Shown here one piece after another: positions 41,351 to 55,712 of a stretch of DNA of 64,000 nt. The DNA is from Theobroma cacao. Its lineage: Eukaryota; Streptophyta; Magnoliopsida; Malvales; Malvaceae. The translations under genes were made by a program, and so were the position numbers. The notes under the pieces were generated by a model, which saw only the letters and a list, made by a program, of their open reading frames with translations, did no database searches and was not told where the DNA came from. Each line of letters begins with the position of its first letter. The first letter of the stretch is position 1. The stretch lies in the NCBI RefSeq assembly GCF_000208745.1, contig NC_030851.1:301443-365442 (forward strand), in the 5' to 3' direction.

Positions 41351-42221
41351 ATTTCCCTGTAGATGGAACTACAGCTAGATCCTCTATTTATTTCTCAGTT
41401 TAGCCTAGACATGAAAGACAGAAAGATGACTTCTCATTTCATTGCCAGGAAACCACCATTCTTGGAAATGAACTCAATGAATCAACCACCCCCAGGTTGC
41501 ACATCAAAGTGCTGGAGAACATCTCATCTACATAAAAAGTCCAAACCCATCATACGATTTGAGGGTGAAAAACAAATATTTGGTCTCAAGGATGTGACAT
41601 GAAAAACCACAGAACTTTGGGCAGTTGTTCAAACATCCTTGCGGGAAAAAAGGCACTGATTTCGTACTTTATTCCTCGTATACCTCACATCTTACTCAAA
41701 CGACAAAAGATCCTACAAAACAATTTAAAGGAACGCAAGGACTACCCCGGCACACTCGTAGGTTGATCAGGTCATGGAACTGCTTGGTTTTGTTGGAGTA
41801 TTTCTCTTTCAAAACCCGTATCTGCCATCAAATATATGTTGGATTGTCCACAATTTTGATTTATTGGACTCTCAATCTACGTTCAGGTTTATCCGATCAT
41901 GTCGTGAGTTCAGTACATGAATGCATAATATACTGTTGGGTTATTCCAACTTAATTCTTTGAACAAAATGCCATGCATTGTATTAGTATTACCGCACTAT
42001 GACAGTAGGAATACGTGCTTACATACATGTGTCTATATGTATGCACATATGTACGTGCCAAAAGCAGTAAAAAAAAGCCTACATCCCAAACTTAAATGAA
42101 TTATCTCATGTGAGTATGTGTAAGAATTTGGTGCCAGCCTGTTGATAACAGTTGCACCTGCTAAGAACAAAGAGCAACAACAGATAAAAACAATTACTCT
42201 TATTCATATAGAACCAAAAAG
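41351..42221. other. KUP11 downstream region
   Basis: Spacer and probable minus-strand 3' UTR of the intact KUP gene. No coding signal was recognised. Confidence 0.5.
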
Positions 42222-45200
42222 TTATACATAAAAAATCTGTCCCACGTTCAATAGACACTCATGAGGAACATTAAAAATCACACTATTTTCCCTACATATC
42301 TTCCTAAGAAATGCATATACATAATCAATAGCTATTTTTTTGTAGAATCTTGCATCCCTTCTTGCTCTCACCACTGTATTCCCCAGGATGTGCACAACCC
42401 CAGCATCCCTACAGCTATTCAAAAATTCTAATTCATCAGTCTCGGTCTGGCTGCTTACTTGCCCAGACGATCTGACAGTCAAATTTGCATGCATTGGAGA
42501 TCTGACAGGTACAATTGAATCCACAGATGATATTGTGGTATCGATATTGAAGGAAATCGTGTTGCCATTATTATTATTCAACAGACCATCTCCTGACCGC
42601 TCAGTTTGCTGGCCGTACAAACTATATTCATCTGAATCTGAAAACCCTTCCATCATAGACTCAAGCCGGACAAACAAGAACAGGCTATCAAACAGTTTTT
42701 TCTCAAAATCATCATCTTTCTTGTGAAGGTCTTTGTAGCCATACCTAGCAACACAACGGAACATGTGAAAACTCTTCGGTCCTATCCTCTTTACAAGGAA
42801 CCTTTCTTCTTCCGGGACAGTGTAGACGGGAAGGTACTTCACACAGACAAAAACAACAACAGAATGGATGGCAGGCAGGTTAGTGATGAAGTGGGAAAAT
42901 ATGTGCGGCACCCCACTTGCTAGCTCAGTGTACACTAGTCCGATTCCAGGAACCCGGACTAGACCTAAACTAGGGCCAAGCCCAAGAATCCATGCCATTG
43001 AAACCTTACTATGCATTTCAAACTCATATCGCTTCACTGTACCATAATGCCAAACATACATGATAAGCAGAAACGCTGCTGCAATAACAAGGGGCACCCA
43101 GCCACCTTGATCAACCTTGAAGAGTACAGCAGAAAAGTATGTGCACTCTACAACCAAGGACAAGCCAGTGAAGAGGAGGACAAGAATCCAATGACAGCGC
43201 CACACCAAAATCATGATTAAAGTCATAATTAATGTGGTTACCAACATGACGATCACCACAGCTGTCCCTGCAGTGACATAAATTACAATGCAATTGAGTG
43301 TAACTTTTTTCCCAGGTACAATGATTGAAATTGTACCATGAGTTGATAGAAGAAGCTAAAGGCTATAGAATACATCTTATAAAACAATAAATGGTTCTAT
43401 AAATTACACAAAACAATATTTTATATTCCAAATCTTGTATGACTTAATGAGATGCTTGCCACTGAACAAATTTTCACCAGAATAGAAGAAGATGCATTAA
43501 GAAACTTTGCCAAAATTACACAAGTGTAAACTTACCATAAGCATTTCCAATTTGGCTTTGGTTCTTGAATCCAGCCGTAACAGCAATGCAAAGAACCATA
43601 AGGATCCAATTAATATCTGGAACATATATCTGGCCAAGGAACTTCTTTGACGTATGTACAACCTTCACTCGTGGAAAACAACCATGTGCAAGGGCTTGCT
43701 TGATTATTGAAAAGGTTGCTGATATGGTGGCCTGACTTGCAACTATAGCAGCGGCAGTAGCAATAACAAAAACAGGCCAATATATGCTATCTGCATCATA
43801 TCAAATAATTAGAATCTGCAAATAGACGCTTACCACATTAAATGGGACAATCAACAAGAATTTGAGAGAAAAAGAAGAATAGGAGGAGAAGCTTGCACTT
43901 CTATAGGAGTAAGGCTACAATGGCATCATTGCATATCAGACAGGATTACAGTGACAATAAAAAGGATACATGAACAAACCTGGGATAGAGCGATAAAAAG
44001 CATCGACCACATGGTCCCTGTGAGTCATGAGATAGGCTGCTTGTCCAGAATATGCTAGAAGAAGGCAAGGAAATACAACTACTGTAAAAGCAAGCTGCAC
44101 AGCTGAAACTGGAAAATGGGCTAGATCTGCAAAAAGCGCCTCAGTACCTGTAATGGTTCATTTGTCACCAAAATCACATCACCAGTTTCAGTGCAGGTTT
44201 AGTGAACTTTAAATTGATAACTTAAAGAAACTAGTTAGGATATCAGAATTGATAGTAAGTTACCTGTGATACTAAGCATAATACCTCCAAGGGAGGTCCA
44301 TCCTTCTTTCCCTCCCCTCTTAAAATATCGGAATATGTACACAGGTGAAAATGCTTTCAAAACACTGCTGTCATATTTCCAAATATTAAATATGCCAATG
44401 CCTCCGATTACAAGAAACCAAAGGAGCACGATTGGGGCAAAGAGCCAGCTAACTCTATCTGTACCATAGTGTTGCATGCTAAATAAACCCACTAATATTA
44501 CAACAGCGACCACCACAACAACATCTGCATAATGGAAAAAGAAGATAAGAAGTAAGGACCTTGAACTGAATATTAATGAAAAAAGGAGGCCAAACATTAT
44601 AGAAAGAGTTTTAAACATGAGGATGCAGCGAATGAATAATGTCTAAGCAAGAGTAGGGATATACCATTGCTCATGTTTGGATGGTCAACTTTGATGCCCC
44701 CAGCTGCTGAAAGAACTGCCACAAGATAGCATACATCACTTCAGGAAGGAGTAAAAGATGCGTACTGACATTAGCATTTGGCATAGCTCTAACATCAACC
44801 ATACCTAATGGCTAAGATAGCTTGCTTATAGTGTTTTACTTAGTTCATACATTTACACATGGGTTTGTTCATATTTGTCAGATTCTATGTAATATGGCTA
44901 GACAGTCTGTATGTTAGCTGATGCTATGGCACCCTCTGGTGCTTGTAAACCTTTTGGACAGCTTTGGCTGATCCTCACTGCCTAATTGCAGTGAGGATCA
45001 GCCAAAGCTGTCCAAAAGGTTTACACAACTTCCATGTGACAAGTAAAATTGGTAAAAAAAAAAAGACTAAAAACTAATCATAAAATGCACTGGCAATAAA
45101 TGGTAAAGGCTCTGTCATTTCAATCAGACAGTTACTGACAGCTGGAATATATACTTTTCAGCTTTTATTACTGTGGTAGCTTCACTAAGTAAGTCTTCCA

Positions 45201-47197
45201 AGTGTTTGGATTTAGCCATAGGTATAGATGCAAATGTTTACAAATTTTACTGATAGATGGCAATTTTCAAGAATTATGATAGGGAACAGTGAGGAGGAGT
45301 TTAGAAGGAGTCTGCCCAGAATCACAGTTCTCTGTGAACAACTTCCAAAGGTCAAATGTATATGTCTCAAAATACTTATCAGCTATAATTATAGGACTCC
45401 TTAATTACCTTTTTGTAATTTTCATTTATGAATAAGATTTTATAAAAATATGATCTATCCTTGGATTTTAAATACAATCCTATTTTATGAGCATAGCTGA
45501 AATTTTGAAATATGTTTCTTCCATTTATTCTATAATTGGTTCCACTAATAAATTGAGTGGATAAGTCAATCTTCAGCTAATGAATTTCACCATACGACAA
45601 GCCTAATTCAGATTTCAGAGTATAGGAAGATCTTCATACTACCAATGAAGAACAATCGAGCAGCTACAATAATACAGTAATTAAAATTTCATTGACTTAC
45701 ATAAGCAAACATTTCCAAAGGACCTCTATATATGTTCTGTCTTCTTTTTTTTTTTTTTTCTTTAATCACACTAAAGCACAAACCAAACAGGAAGAAGCTA
45801 AGAAATAGTGCTCAGGTGCTTGATCCTGTTTATCCAGTCCTTGGAGGACAAACATGAAGGAATGTAAGCAACATACCTGATATTGCCGGAGTGAGTATTC
45901 CATCACCAATGACCATGCATGTACCAACCAGGACAAGAATAAGAAGCGCATTCTTCCTGGATACATGTCTCTCCAACCATCTCTTTGTTTTAGCAGCAAA
46001 TGATTGTTCATGAAATGTAGAACGACTATAAGTTGTTAGCTCCTCATCAGTCCTATGTTGATTAGGAATGGTTTTTATTTTTGCATGCCTACAAAGCAAC
46101 GAATATAAAGCAAATGTTCCACCTGCATGACAAATGGGACGAGTGAGATTCTAATGGTGCCTCATGAGAATCAGAAAGTGAAAGATGCATTATCAACATT
46201 CAAAGATAAGTACATGATATTAGTGTTAGTATTACTGGGAAGGACTTTGAAAAGGAAAAAGAAAATTATTATTCAAGCCTATGGTTCTGCATTCTGTGTT
46301 GTTTTAATAAGCATTTTCTTTCAAAATCACATCTCAGATTAAATTATAGAATACGTAACCTCATTAACTGATATCAGCTCACCTTGACCGTTGTCATTTG
46401 CTCTACACACAACAAACACATACTTGAGGAGTGGGATAAGAGTAAGGGAGTATATAATCAATGAAAGAGCTCCAACAACATCCTCTGGATCTTCGATTGT
46501 ACCAGGAAATGTATTGTAGAAAACATATAAGGGAGAAGTGCCCAAGTCGCCATAAACCACTCCAAGACTTTGGAATGCAAGCCGCAGAAGCAATAATGCA
46601 GAGGATTTCTATAGGAATTAAAACCATATCAGAAACTACTACTGACCCAAATTGCAGAAGAACTATAATATCATCACAATCTAAATATTCAATGAAAACC
46701 AGGTTGCACACCGGCTATACTGCATTTATCTCGTCTCAGAGAATCATTTAAAATGCATAGCGGACTGGTAGTCCTACCAACAGAATACAAGCCTGAAGCC
46801 AAATTATATTCAATACCCTAATATCACAATGATGAAACAGAGAAAGGAAAATATTTGAGGAACTCCATGCCTTCCCTGTTCGAAATTTCAATTTGATGCA
46901 AAGAAGGGCTTTTAAATCAGTTCCCCTATTGAGGTAATATTTCATTAACATGAATCAAGAGCTACTTTTTTTCTAATTAAATGCAAAAGAAAATCTTATA
47001 ACTAGAAAAAAAAGACATAAAGAGAGAGGAACTCCAAAGGGAAAATTAGTAATGAAGCATACCTTCTCCCTGTACATGTTTCTAAGCCTCCCAGCCTCCT
47101 CATCCATTGGCTGATCAAGCTTCTGATCCAAATCCCACATACTTCCCTTGTTGTTGTCACTATCTTCATCAATCTCCACTCTTGAAGCCATTTCCAT
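42222..47197 (-). CDS. KUP11: Potassium transporter 11 (KT/HAK/KUP family)
   Basis: Multi-spanning K+ transporter of the KT/HAK/KUP family. Eight exons join in frame to 795 aa: 47063..47197, 46383..46608, 45877..46122, 44665..44715, 44264..44524, 43980..44147, 43536..43790, 42222..43267. The N-terminus is acidic and soluble ([22 protein letters not shown] region). About 12 membrane segments follow, with family signatures [34 protein letters not shown] and SGQAAYLM. A long cytosolic tail ends [26 protein letters not shown] (last residues [10 protein letters not shown]). An in-frame TGA three codons upstream supports ATG 47,197; the Met two codons later is an equal alternative. Tail and loop sequence fit KUP11 best as I recall it. 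It converges with RAF24, with a broken KUP copy between them. No break was seen in the frame. Confidence 0.95.
44944..45025. repeat. Perfect 38-bp inverted repeat with 6-nt loop in a KUP11 intron
   Basis: The arm 44,944-44,981 (beginning tgtaaaccttttggacagct) is the exact reverse complement of 44,988-45,025, with loop ctaatt. No mismatch was found over 38 bp; pairing stops abruptly at both outer ends. It lies in the 1,161-bp intron 44,716-45,876. In the KUP11 pre-mRNA it would form a strong hairpin. Confidence 0.95.
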
Positions 47198-48240
47198 ACT
47201 GAATCAATATAATTCTCTAGCTATCACTAAGTACTTCAAAACTCCCTTCGCATCCGCTCGATTGATTCCCACGGGAACTGAACTTCAGAATCCTGGACCG
47301 TAGCAATTTAATTTTACAGGAAATGAGTCCTAACCCGATTGTTCAAATCCAATCTTCACCTGAAATCCATGCACAAGTCGACTAAGAATTGGAAACCACC
47401 AACAAAATCCTGAAAATGAACTAAAACCAGAAACTCTTAATCCCGATATAAACCAAAAAGATACATGCCAAAATTCAATATCTGATACAAAATCTGCAAC
47501 TTGGAACTGACAGGACCTCAGAAGCTGAAAAGGAACTGAAACTATAACTTAAAATCTCAGATTAAGTAGCTGAACCGTAAATCCCACCCCAAGGAAGCTG
47601 AAAATGAACCACAATCAAAGCTTTCAAACATCAATCTGATGCCTACTTGCTCAATATATCCTCAAAATGAACAAACACTTAGTAAAACCACCCGAACTAA
47701 GTGGATGATAGGCCAGCTCCAAGGATAGCTCATATACGTAATCAAGCCAATTAAAAAAAAAAAGAACCATAAATGAATGAATTATGTAAAAACAGACAAA
47801 GATTTTTCACATTAATCACTGCAAAAAACAGACTCCCAAAGGTGGGGTCAAGCTAAACATCAACCACAAGGTCATCCACCACCACCACCACAACACCAAG
47901 AAACAAACCAAACCCAAAGTAAAAAATCTTGAACATGAGTTACGTACATACCCCTTTGAACCAAAACAAAGCACAACTAAGATAAACCACAACCCTAGTC
48001 GTTTGCCTTGAACACCTCTAACACAGAAACAAAAGATCCTGTTTCTTACAGCTTGTCAGTTTACTTTTCTTTCTCACTTCAAGAAAAAATGGAACTTTTC
48101 TCTTACGTACTTAACAGCCAAAACTCTCTAACAAGCTCCTTTCTTTTTCTTTCTTTTTAGAGAGAGAGAGAGAGAGAGGAGTTCAGGAGTGGAAGTAGTT
48201 GCCTTTAATTTTTCTTTTTCCTCTTTACTGTTTCACTGCT
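47198..48240 (-). other. KUP11 leader and promoter region
   Basis: A possible 5'-UTR intron runs on the minus strand from a GTATGT donor near 47,955 to a TTTCAG/G acceptor near 47,360. An uninterrupted (AG)10 run (48,159-48,178; CT on the transcript strand) lies near the expected cap region. These are tentative assignments from sequence only. Confidence 0.45.
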
Positions 48241-51200
48241 GAACACGTTTATTATACTGTGATCAATTAAAATTTTGGGATGGGAAAAAAATTTTTCTGG
48301 GGAAGGTATAAGTATTTACTACCATTTAATGCAAATAAGTACTAAATTCCAAGTGGGGTATGTCACTGATTGGGTGCCTAATCTGCTGCTTCCAACTCTT
48401 TCTAAACAGCAAGATATGTCACATTCATGGAGTCCCCCCCTCCCCCCCTGTTTACAATCTTTACATTTTCTTCTTCATTTTTACTATCAATCTATGTGCT
48501 AAGTCCCCTAACTATCCATGTCTTAAGTGCTTTCATAGTCAAACAATTTTTATGATAGATCATGTAAACTTTATAAGAGGATTCCCAGAGCAAACCCTTT
48601 CTTAGTTTGGCATGAAAGTAGGCAAAAGTGAGCTGCAATGTGGTCCTGAAAGGCATTCTACTACCACTGGTGCAGTGCCGGCTTCACAGTTAAAAACATG
48701 GCAGAAAAATTCTTGGGGAAAAAAGAATCTGAATCTTTAATTAGATAGAAAAGTTTTTAACGCTGTGTGGGAATCGCTCATGATGCTGTCGTGGTACAGT
48801 GAAAAGGGCATGTCAACTCAATGGCAGCTTGCTTATCCCAAAGGGAAAAATGTCTTATGATTTCATTGATCACTGATGACTGATTAGCATTAGATTCCAA
48901 CCCAGGGAAAAATAATAGAGTCTGATTAATTATTATTATTAACGTTAAAGCTTAGGGGCCACTGATTTAATATATTTTCCCATATCTTTTCAAGGTATAT
49001 GCTTCCCCAAGATGCTATTCTCAAAAAGGGTTGCTATCACAAATGGTCGAGCTTTTATTCCCCCCAAAGCCAACTAATTGGATATACAATCACTTCTTTT
49101 TGTTTCAAAAGTTGAAATCCTACCCTTATATGAACCAGTATTTGATATTATTCGATATGTTTAAATAAAATTAAAATATTTTATATACAAATTTAAGTTT
49201 AAAATTAACAAATAGTGTATCTGATAATACGAGTTTAAGTATAATTTGACTAGGGGGTTCATTTACGTGGGGCCTGCTGGGGCTGAAGACATTGGGCAAC
49301 ATGAGCTAAAGCTTTCATTTAATTCTGAGTCAGACCTGCAATAAATTGAATTAAATAAATAAAAAAGTCGCACTAAGACCTAAGACTTAATTACGTGGAT
49401 TTAATTTTATAATCTTTTTTTTATTTTTATTATTATATGTATCAAAGCATGCTTACACATGTCTTCCTTCGTAAAAGTAAGTATACAAAAAAAATTCAAT
49501 AATCAGCCTGTCCGATGAACATAAAAAAAAAAAATCACGGTGGTTATTTTTTAATTATGCACGGTCGCAAATTTGAAGTCAACGAAATTAAATACTTAAA
49601 AATAAGAATTTTTTATCCCAAAATAATTTAAGTACCATTTTTTTCCGACCAAATAAATGAAAAATAATTGGGAGGCGGGCGGGCGTAGAAAAAGAGAAAA
49701 AAATTGCTGCTGCCACGCTTTGAAAGTTGAAAGCCAGTAAAAGGAGCAAGAGGTGCGAGTGAAGGTCACGGTAAATCCTAAGTAGGTGGTCGTGGCTCCA
49801 CGTGCTTTAATTGCGCGTCAACCCGTGAGTCATCATTTTTTTGGAGTTTTTACATGTGCCAAATTTGAAAGTAATTTGTAAATGTCATGTTCACGTTAGC
49901 ATTTGGTTTAAACTATTACCCACGCTTTAGTAATAAACTACCATATTATCCTTCTAGTATCATTGTCAGGGGCCAACAATTTTTGATTAAAATCAAATTA
50001 ACAAAATAATACAAATAAATTATTTAATTAAAACTATTTGATTGATTCGAATATAAATTTTTTTTAAACCAAATTAACCGTTTATTCACTCTTATTGCAA
50101 AATTTGAATTTATAAAATTAATTAAAGAATCCTAGCATTGTAAAAATTTGTCAACCGAGGTATAAAACTTTGAGCATATTCTAACTATTGCTTGGTTAAT
50201 ACATAAATTAATATAATAATTAGCAGCCACTTGATTATTAATAACTAAAATAAAATAAAGAAGAAAAAAAAACAAATCGATAGTAAGAAAGAATGAGACG
50301 AAGTTAAGATTGAACATTTTATAATTAATATGCAATCGGCAGCGGTATGAATGTAAATAAAGGACATTTTTAATTAATTAATTGGTGTTTTGTCATGCTT
50401 AACACTAGAGTTAAGGTTAGAAAATTGCTCTAATAAATATATAGAAAATGTTATTGGGCAAAAGTTGATATATAGAAAATCAATACAAATAATAAAATAA
50501 AAAAAAAAGGTGTTTAGGATATCATAATTTATTCACTTTTATTGAACCTTTTTAGTTAATGTTTTATGGTTGGTGTAAGAGAGATAGACATTGGATAATA
50601 GAAAAAGAGAAAAAGTTTTCGTTATAAAAGCTAAAACAATAATTAACAATCATTAATAAAATAATTAGAATGGAACTAAAAGGGCCTTCACGATCGGATC
50701 TAATACTGTAGTTTAGGGCCTTTTCTCCGTAATTATAAATTAATAATTACGTAATTTTACATGGAACTTTGTGATTTTTCTTTTAATTAAGTCCAGTACT
50801 GTTCTTCTCACAGACCCTCTTGCCATGCCACCGTACAAGAGAAATTGTAATTAGTCCCATTAATTAATTAATTAATTAAATAACACCTTTTTATTAGATC
50901 TCATGTCCACTAAACGAACTCCTTTATTATTATTTTTAATTGTGTACCGATTCTAGGAAGACGATGCACATATCTGCTTTTATGCAGAAATGTTTTCAAT
51001 TTTCCTTCTTATTTTTGGGACCAAAATTGGTCAATTTATTCGTCGTTGGCGTCTGTCAGTGGCCGATGATGACAACGCCATCAAAGTCAACCGGAGGTTT
51101 TAAGGCGGTGGTTTCGTGGCTGTGGGGCTAGTGGTCCTCCTCCACTTTCCCATGTATTAGTGAAAGAGAGATCTATAAAACTTTTTTGATTACGACTAAC

Positions 51201-53219
51201 AAAAAAATATCGATGAGATCAGATTCCATTAAAAGAAAAATATTACTTTTATCATAAAAAACTAATAAATGTATCTCTCTCTCATAAAATTTCAATGCCT
51301 GATTAATAGTTTAATTATTATTAACTATGGTGGGAAATATAATCTATTATTATTACCTAACTTAATATCAAGTAGAAGTAGGAAATTCGGAAAAGATCTC
51401 TTTATCTTGTTGGAGGCCTAATTTCTTTCCATCATTTGATTAGCTTTATTGCAGGATAATTATTAGACGCCAAGTGTACAAAATGACATTAATAAGAGGA
51501 ATTTAATTAATATAATATTCGCAAATACCATTATCTAGATTGAACATTACATTACACAATGACAAATGTGACAGACCATCTCGGCTCTGGTGGGTGGTTG
51601 CTTGGTGCCGCTTTGCAAAAATATTTATCTTTTTCCTATAATTGCTTCAGGCACATTGCGTCTCCAAATCAAGAATAGCCACGTACGCCCAATACACTGA
51701 TTTTTTTTCATTTTTTGTTTGAAATAATGCACACATATGTCCTACCAAATATATTAGAAAAATATAACCAAACTTGTACCATAGTATATATAAAAAGAAT
51801 TATAGCACTTTGTTTGTTCACATAACTGTATATGAAAATTTTAAAAAATACAACTAATTGGATAATGTATCAATCGAATTAAGATTGCTTTGTTTTTGTT
51901 TAATCAAAAGATTATATTAAATTATATACAGAAGTTTGATTAGTAAATTGATTACCATGTCGAAAGCAACATTAAAACTACCACACAAATAAAATAACCT
52001 TATATTGCATATAATCTTGCTATTTCAAATAAAAAATACTTATAGTTTAATTAAATAAAACATAATTACCAAACACTATCTAAATTTAAATCGGAAAAAA
52101 AATCTAAAAAATAATTATCGAATCATAATTGAGTCACGAACATATCATTTTTATTTGTCTTTAATTTTACGAAAGCATGAACATAGTATATATTAATTAA
52201 GAGCAAAACCTTGCATTACCATTCGAATAAATGCACGAGGATTTCATGGGAGAAAGGTAAACATGTTTTTTGTCCTAATCATAGTTAGGTAATGATAAGA
52301 AACTTTAAGTAATCAGTTTTTGGTTTATCTAGAAATTAATTACACTACACATTAAACACGTTTTCTCTGCAGTCGAAATCATGGGCATCTAGCAAAATTA
52401 ATTCTTCATTAATATCTTGCGGGCATGCCCAACTTTGAAACTACCTGCAAATTAATTCCTAATTGAGCTGTCTTAAATTAAAGATATATGATTCTTTTTT
52501 AATTATTGGATTATACTCGCAGAGACTTAATAAAATACAACATAGGTACATCAGATCATTTAACTATAAGCTTAGGTATGAAAGGAATACTTGGATCGAA
52601 TAAAGATATGCCTATATGCTTGAGCATTAAGCATGTATAAATAGTTTATTAATAGGAAATTAAGCACTCAATGGGACCGCACAAAAAATTTTATTGAAAA
52701 TCTTTTTAGATGTTTCATAGGAATCATTTGACCAAATTTCACTAATTAACATAATATATATATATATATAAACAAAAGGTATGGAAACATAGAATATAAA
52801 TGTACCAACACTCAAATGTATTACTTTATAATCAATCACGAGTGTATTTTTTTTTTTTCATTTTTAAATATCCATCTCACAGGCTCGTTGCTGACATTTT
52901 TTATATTTTTAAAACCCAATACTTAATTTCTTTTGTTATTTAATAGATTATGATACTTTTCTTTTTTTTTTTCACAACTTGCCTGATGGTTATTTTAATT
53001 TAACTTTGTAAATATTTTAAATTCACATATATAGAGTATAAAGTGGCATAAAGTTGTTAGGAATGTGCCTACTTGACACCAATCATATAATGGAATAAAA
53101 AGAAAAGATGAAATCATGGGTTATGCTATGCCTATCAATCAACAAATCATTTGCCCCCTCTTTTTTTTTCTTATATATTTTACTTTCATTTAACTTTTCC
53201 TTAATTATAATCTTGGTTT

Positions 53220-53256
53220 GATTTGCAGATATTGATTTGCAGATATTGATTTGCAG
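53220..53256. repeat. 14-bp tandem repeat, about 2.6 copies
   Basis: The unit gatttgcagatatt occurs twice exactly and then partially (gatttgcag). Confidence 0.9.
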
Positions 53257-55665
53257 GTATACATATAGCTGGTCACGTGCTTCTGGAAGAAGCCATATTA
53301 ACACTGATCCATGTGAGATATCATGTCGATAGACATGTTAGTTCTACTTGTACACACGACACATGCATACACTAGAGAGATGCCACGTACATTGAGGTTA
53401 TTTGTCATGCTTGTACAGGTCATATGTATTCTATTTCGAATTCTAATCGTGCAAATTGTTACTGGTTTGATAAGAAAAGATGTTAAATAGACAAAAACAG
53501 TGCAAATTAAGTGATTGATTTCCTTTTTAATCAAGTGTCAAGCATGTATATATATATATCTTTTAATTCTTTGATCTCCCCAAGTTAAGAAGTTTAAATT
53601 AGAAAAATGTTGTAATGCTCATTGCCCACAATTACCTTTGATGTCCACACACCCTTTGTACTGTCATGTATGGTTAATTCGGACTGGTAGTTGGAAAACG
53701 ACCAGACCACCAGAGAAAGCCTGGCTAAACCTAATTCTCTCTTCTGGTGGTCCTGTTCGTGCCCAAGCACAGGCCGGACTGCGCTTATTTCTCTCCACCA
53801 CTCATCACACACCACCTCCTTAGCACTATTAGGCTGGCCTATGGCCACCACTACATATGTTCAAATCAAGCAGCAAAAAGCTGGAACCCTTCCAGTTCCT
53901 GTCCTTAAATTATATTTCAAGCAATCTCTCTCTCTGTACGAGCCCTACTGAGCTCTTTTTGTTCCATATGGATATGGTCACCTTTGATCTTTCAGCAATG
54001 AATATTGGAACTCCCTTATCTTGATAACCTACACTTGAACTTCTTGTCAAGCTCGGGTCACTCACCTGCCTCTAGCAAAGAAACTAACTAACATTAGAAT
54101 TTAACCAGAATGGTGGGTTCTTGCTCAAAAGAATTTATGTATAATATATAGAGCCCAACAACAATGCCTCATCTAACTCCAAATTTAAATATTTTATCGG
54201 ATTATAGATAGATTGATAAATAAATAGATATGGTTTGTTGAGTATATCAAGAGTATATATGAGCTTATATGGAAGGTTGCTTATTAATTTATCTATTTTT
54301 ATGAAAGATAAAATCTAAATCTCTTATGTTTCACAATCTGTACGTATAATGACACAAATCTTTCTACATATTTAATACTAAAGGGATAAAATTTAGAGCT
54401 ACTGCCTTTATTTATTTGTTTGTAATTAGTCTCATTGCTGCCTTAAAAGACAAGATTAACTGTTTGTCTGGTCTCTTCCTTCATCCTCTCTCATGCATGT
54501 CTCTAGTCTCTACTAGTAACTGTAGATGATAGTACTTACACATTTTTAAGGCAAAAGGTTGTTTGCTTTTTTCTCTAGTATTTTCATAATGCACTCCATA
54601 TTTAGTTATCATCCAAACAAAGGGATGGAGATGGGGCCTATGGAACTTGGGCCTGGGATCGTCTTCATTTCAAAGTTGAAAATGAGAGACCGAAATTCCA
54701 TGATGGGTGGAGGAACAATAATTCGCCATTGCCCACCATTGCCTTTGGCAGTTGGTATACAGTTGCTGCTAGAAGTCTCCTTTATGGACAACATCACAGC
54801 CTGTCCTTTCCTTTTTCTGATATATTAAAATTCATTATATCTGGAAGAAGCATGAGGGTTTGGTGAGACTGTAATACAGAAAATGCATGTCGAACCAAAA
54901 CGCAGGTTTTGAAGCTTGGTTATAAAAGGAAAGTAGGCATATGAACGAAAACCCTTTATTTGTTGTTTGCATCCGCGTATTGAATCCATGTGTTTGGGGT
55001 TTCATCATTAACTTAGAATGGATGAAAGGACCATGGTTCCGTTGCTCTGCAGAATGGAATGACCATCAGCCTGAGACTACAATTTATAATCCTTGTTTTT
55101 CTGGGCTTCGGGTCTTCCAAAAAATAAATAATTACTATTCCTATTGCAATATGTTGGGCATTTCATTTGATTTTTCAAATAGAAAAAAGTTACATGTCTC
55201 AAACATCTCTCCTAGATCAGACATGATTTTGTCATCCGACGTTAAAGTCGATATTGAATTTTGACCAAATAAATTGAAATTTTCTATACATGAAAAACGT
55301 GCAACAATCAATGCATTAAATCGAGCAAATCTAATTTTAAACTCCCATCAAGTCAAATCCAAATTTACTTGTACTTCATGGTTTTACTTTTCAATTTAAT
55401 CAGTTTCCATTCTTACTTCCTAAACAGCTTGCAAATTGTATTCAGAATCTCATCTCAGGGTAAATGAATAGAATGGTTTTTTATCTTTTTCTTTTCTTCT
55501 CAGTTGCAACCAATAAAAAATTTGATTAATAGGAATATATGCTTCAATTAAGTTTGGTTAAGATCAAATCTAATAGTAGTACAAATGTGGGAAACGTGGA
55601 TGCTGAATCGATCTAACACAAGTAGCCATCATATAAGAAATTTAGATCTGATCTTGGTGAGACAT

Positions 55666-55712
55666 GTGGCGGCAATAAAGTCAACAAGAGGTGGCAATAA
55701 AGTCAACAAGAG
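55666..55712. repeat. Two-copy tandem repeat of 22-25 bp
   Basis: The unit gtggc(ggc)aataaagtcaacaagag is directly duplicated, the first copy carrying three extra bases. It lies about 450 bp upstream of the reductase ATG. Confidence 0.9.

Noticed and set aside
45742..45760. Poly-T tract in a KUP11 intron as a retroposon tail
   Set aside because: I could not find flanking direct repeats or an adjoining element; it may be simple sequence.
50940..51131. 63-aa plus-strand frame in the gene-free region
   Set aside because: Isolated, no known motif, no splice partner.
53699..53759. Short foldback (ccagaccaccagagaaag ... cttctggtggtcctg) as a microRNA precursor
   Set aside because: The stem is only about 20 bp with mismatches, pairing does not extend outward, and neither arm resembles a known plant miRNA.
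54559..54828. 89-aa plus-strand frame
   Set aside because: A matching open frame exists on the opposite strand, no family match, and AT-rich context; likely chance.
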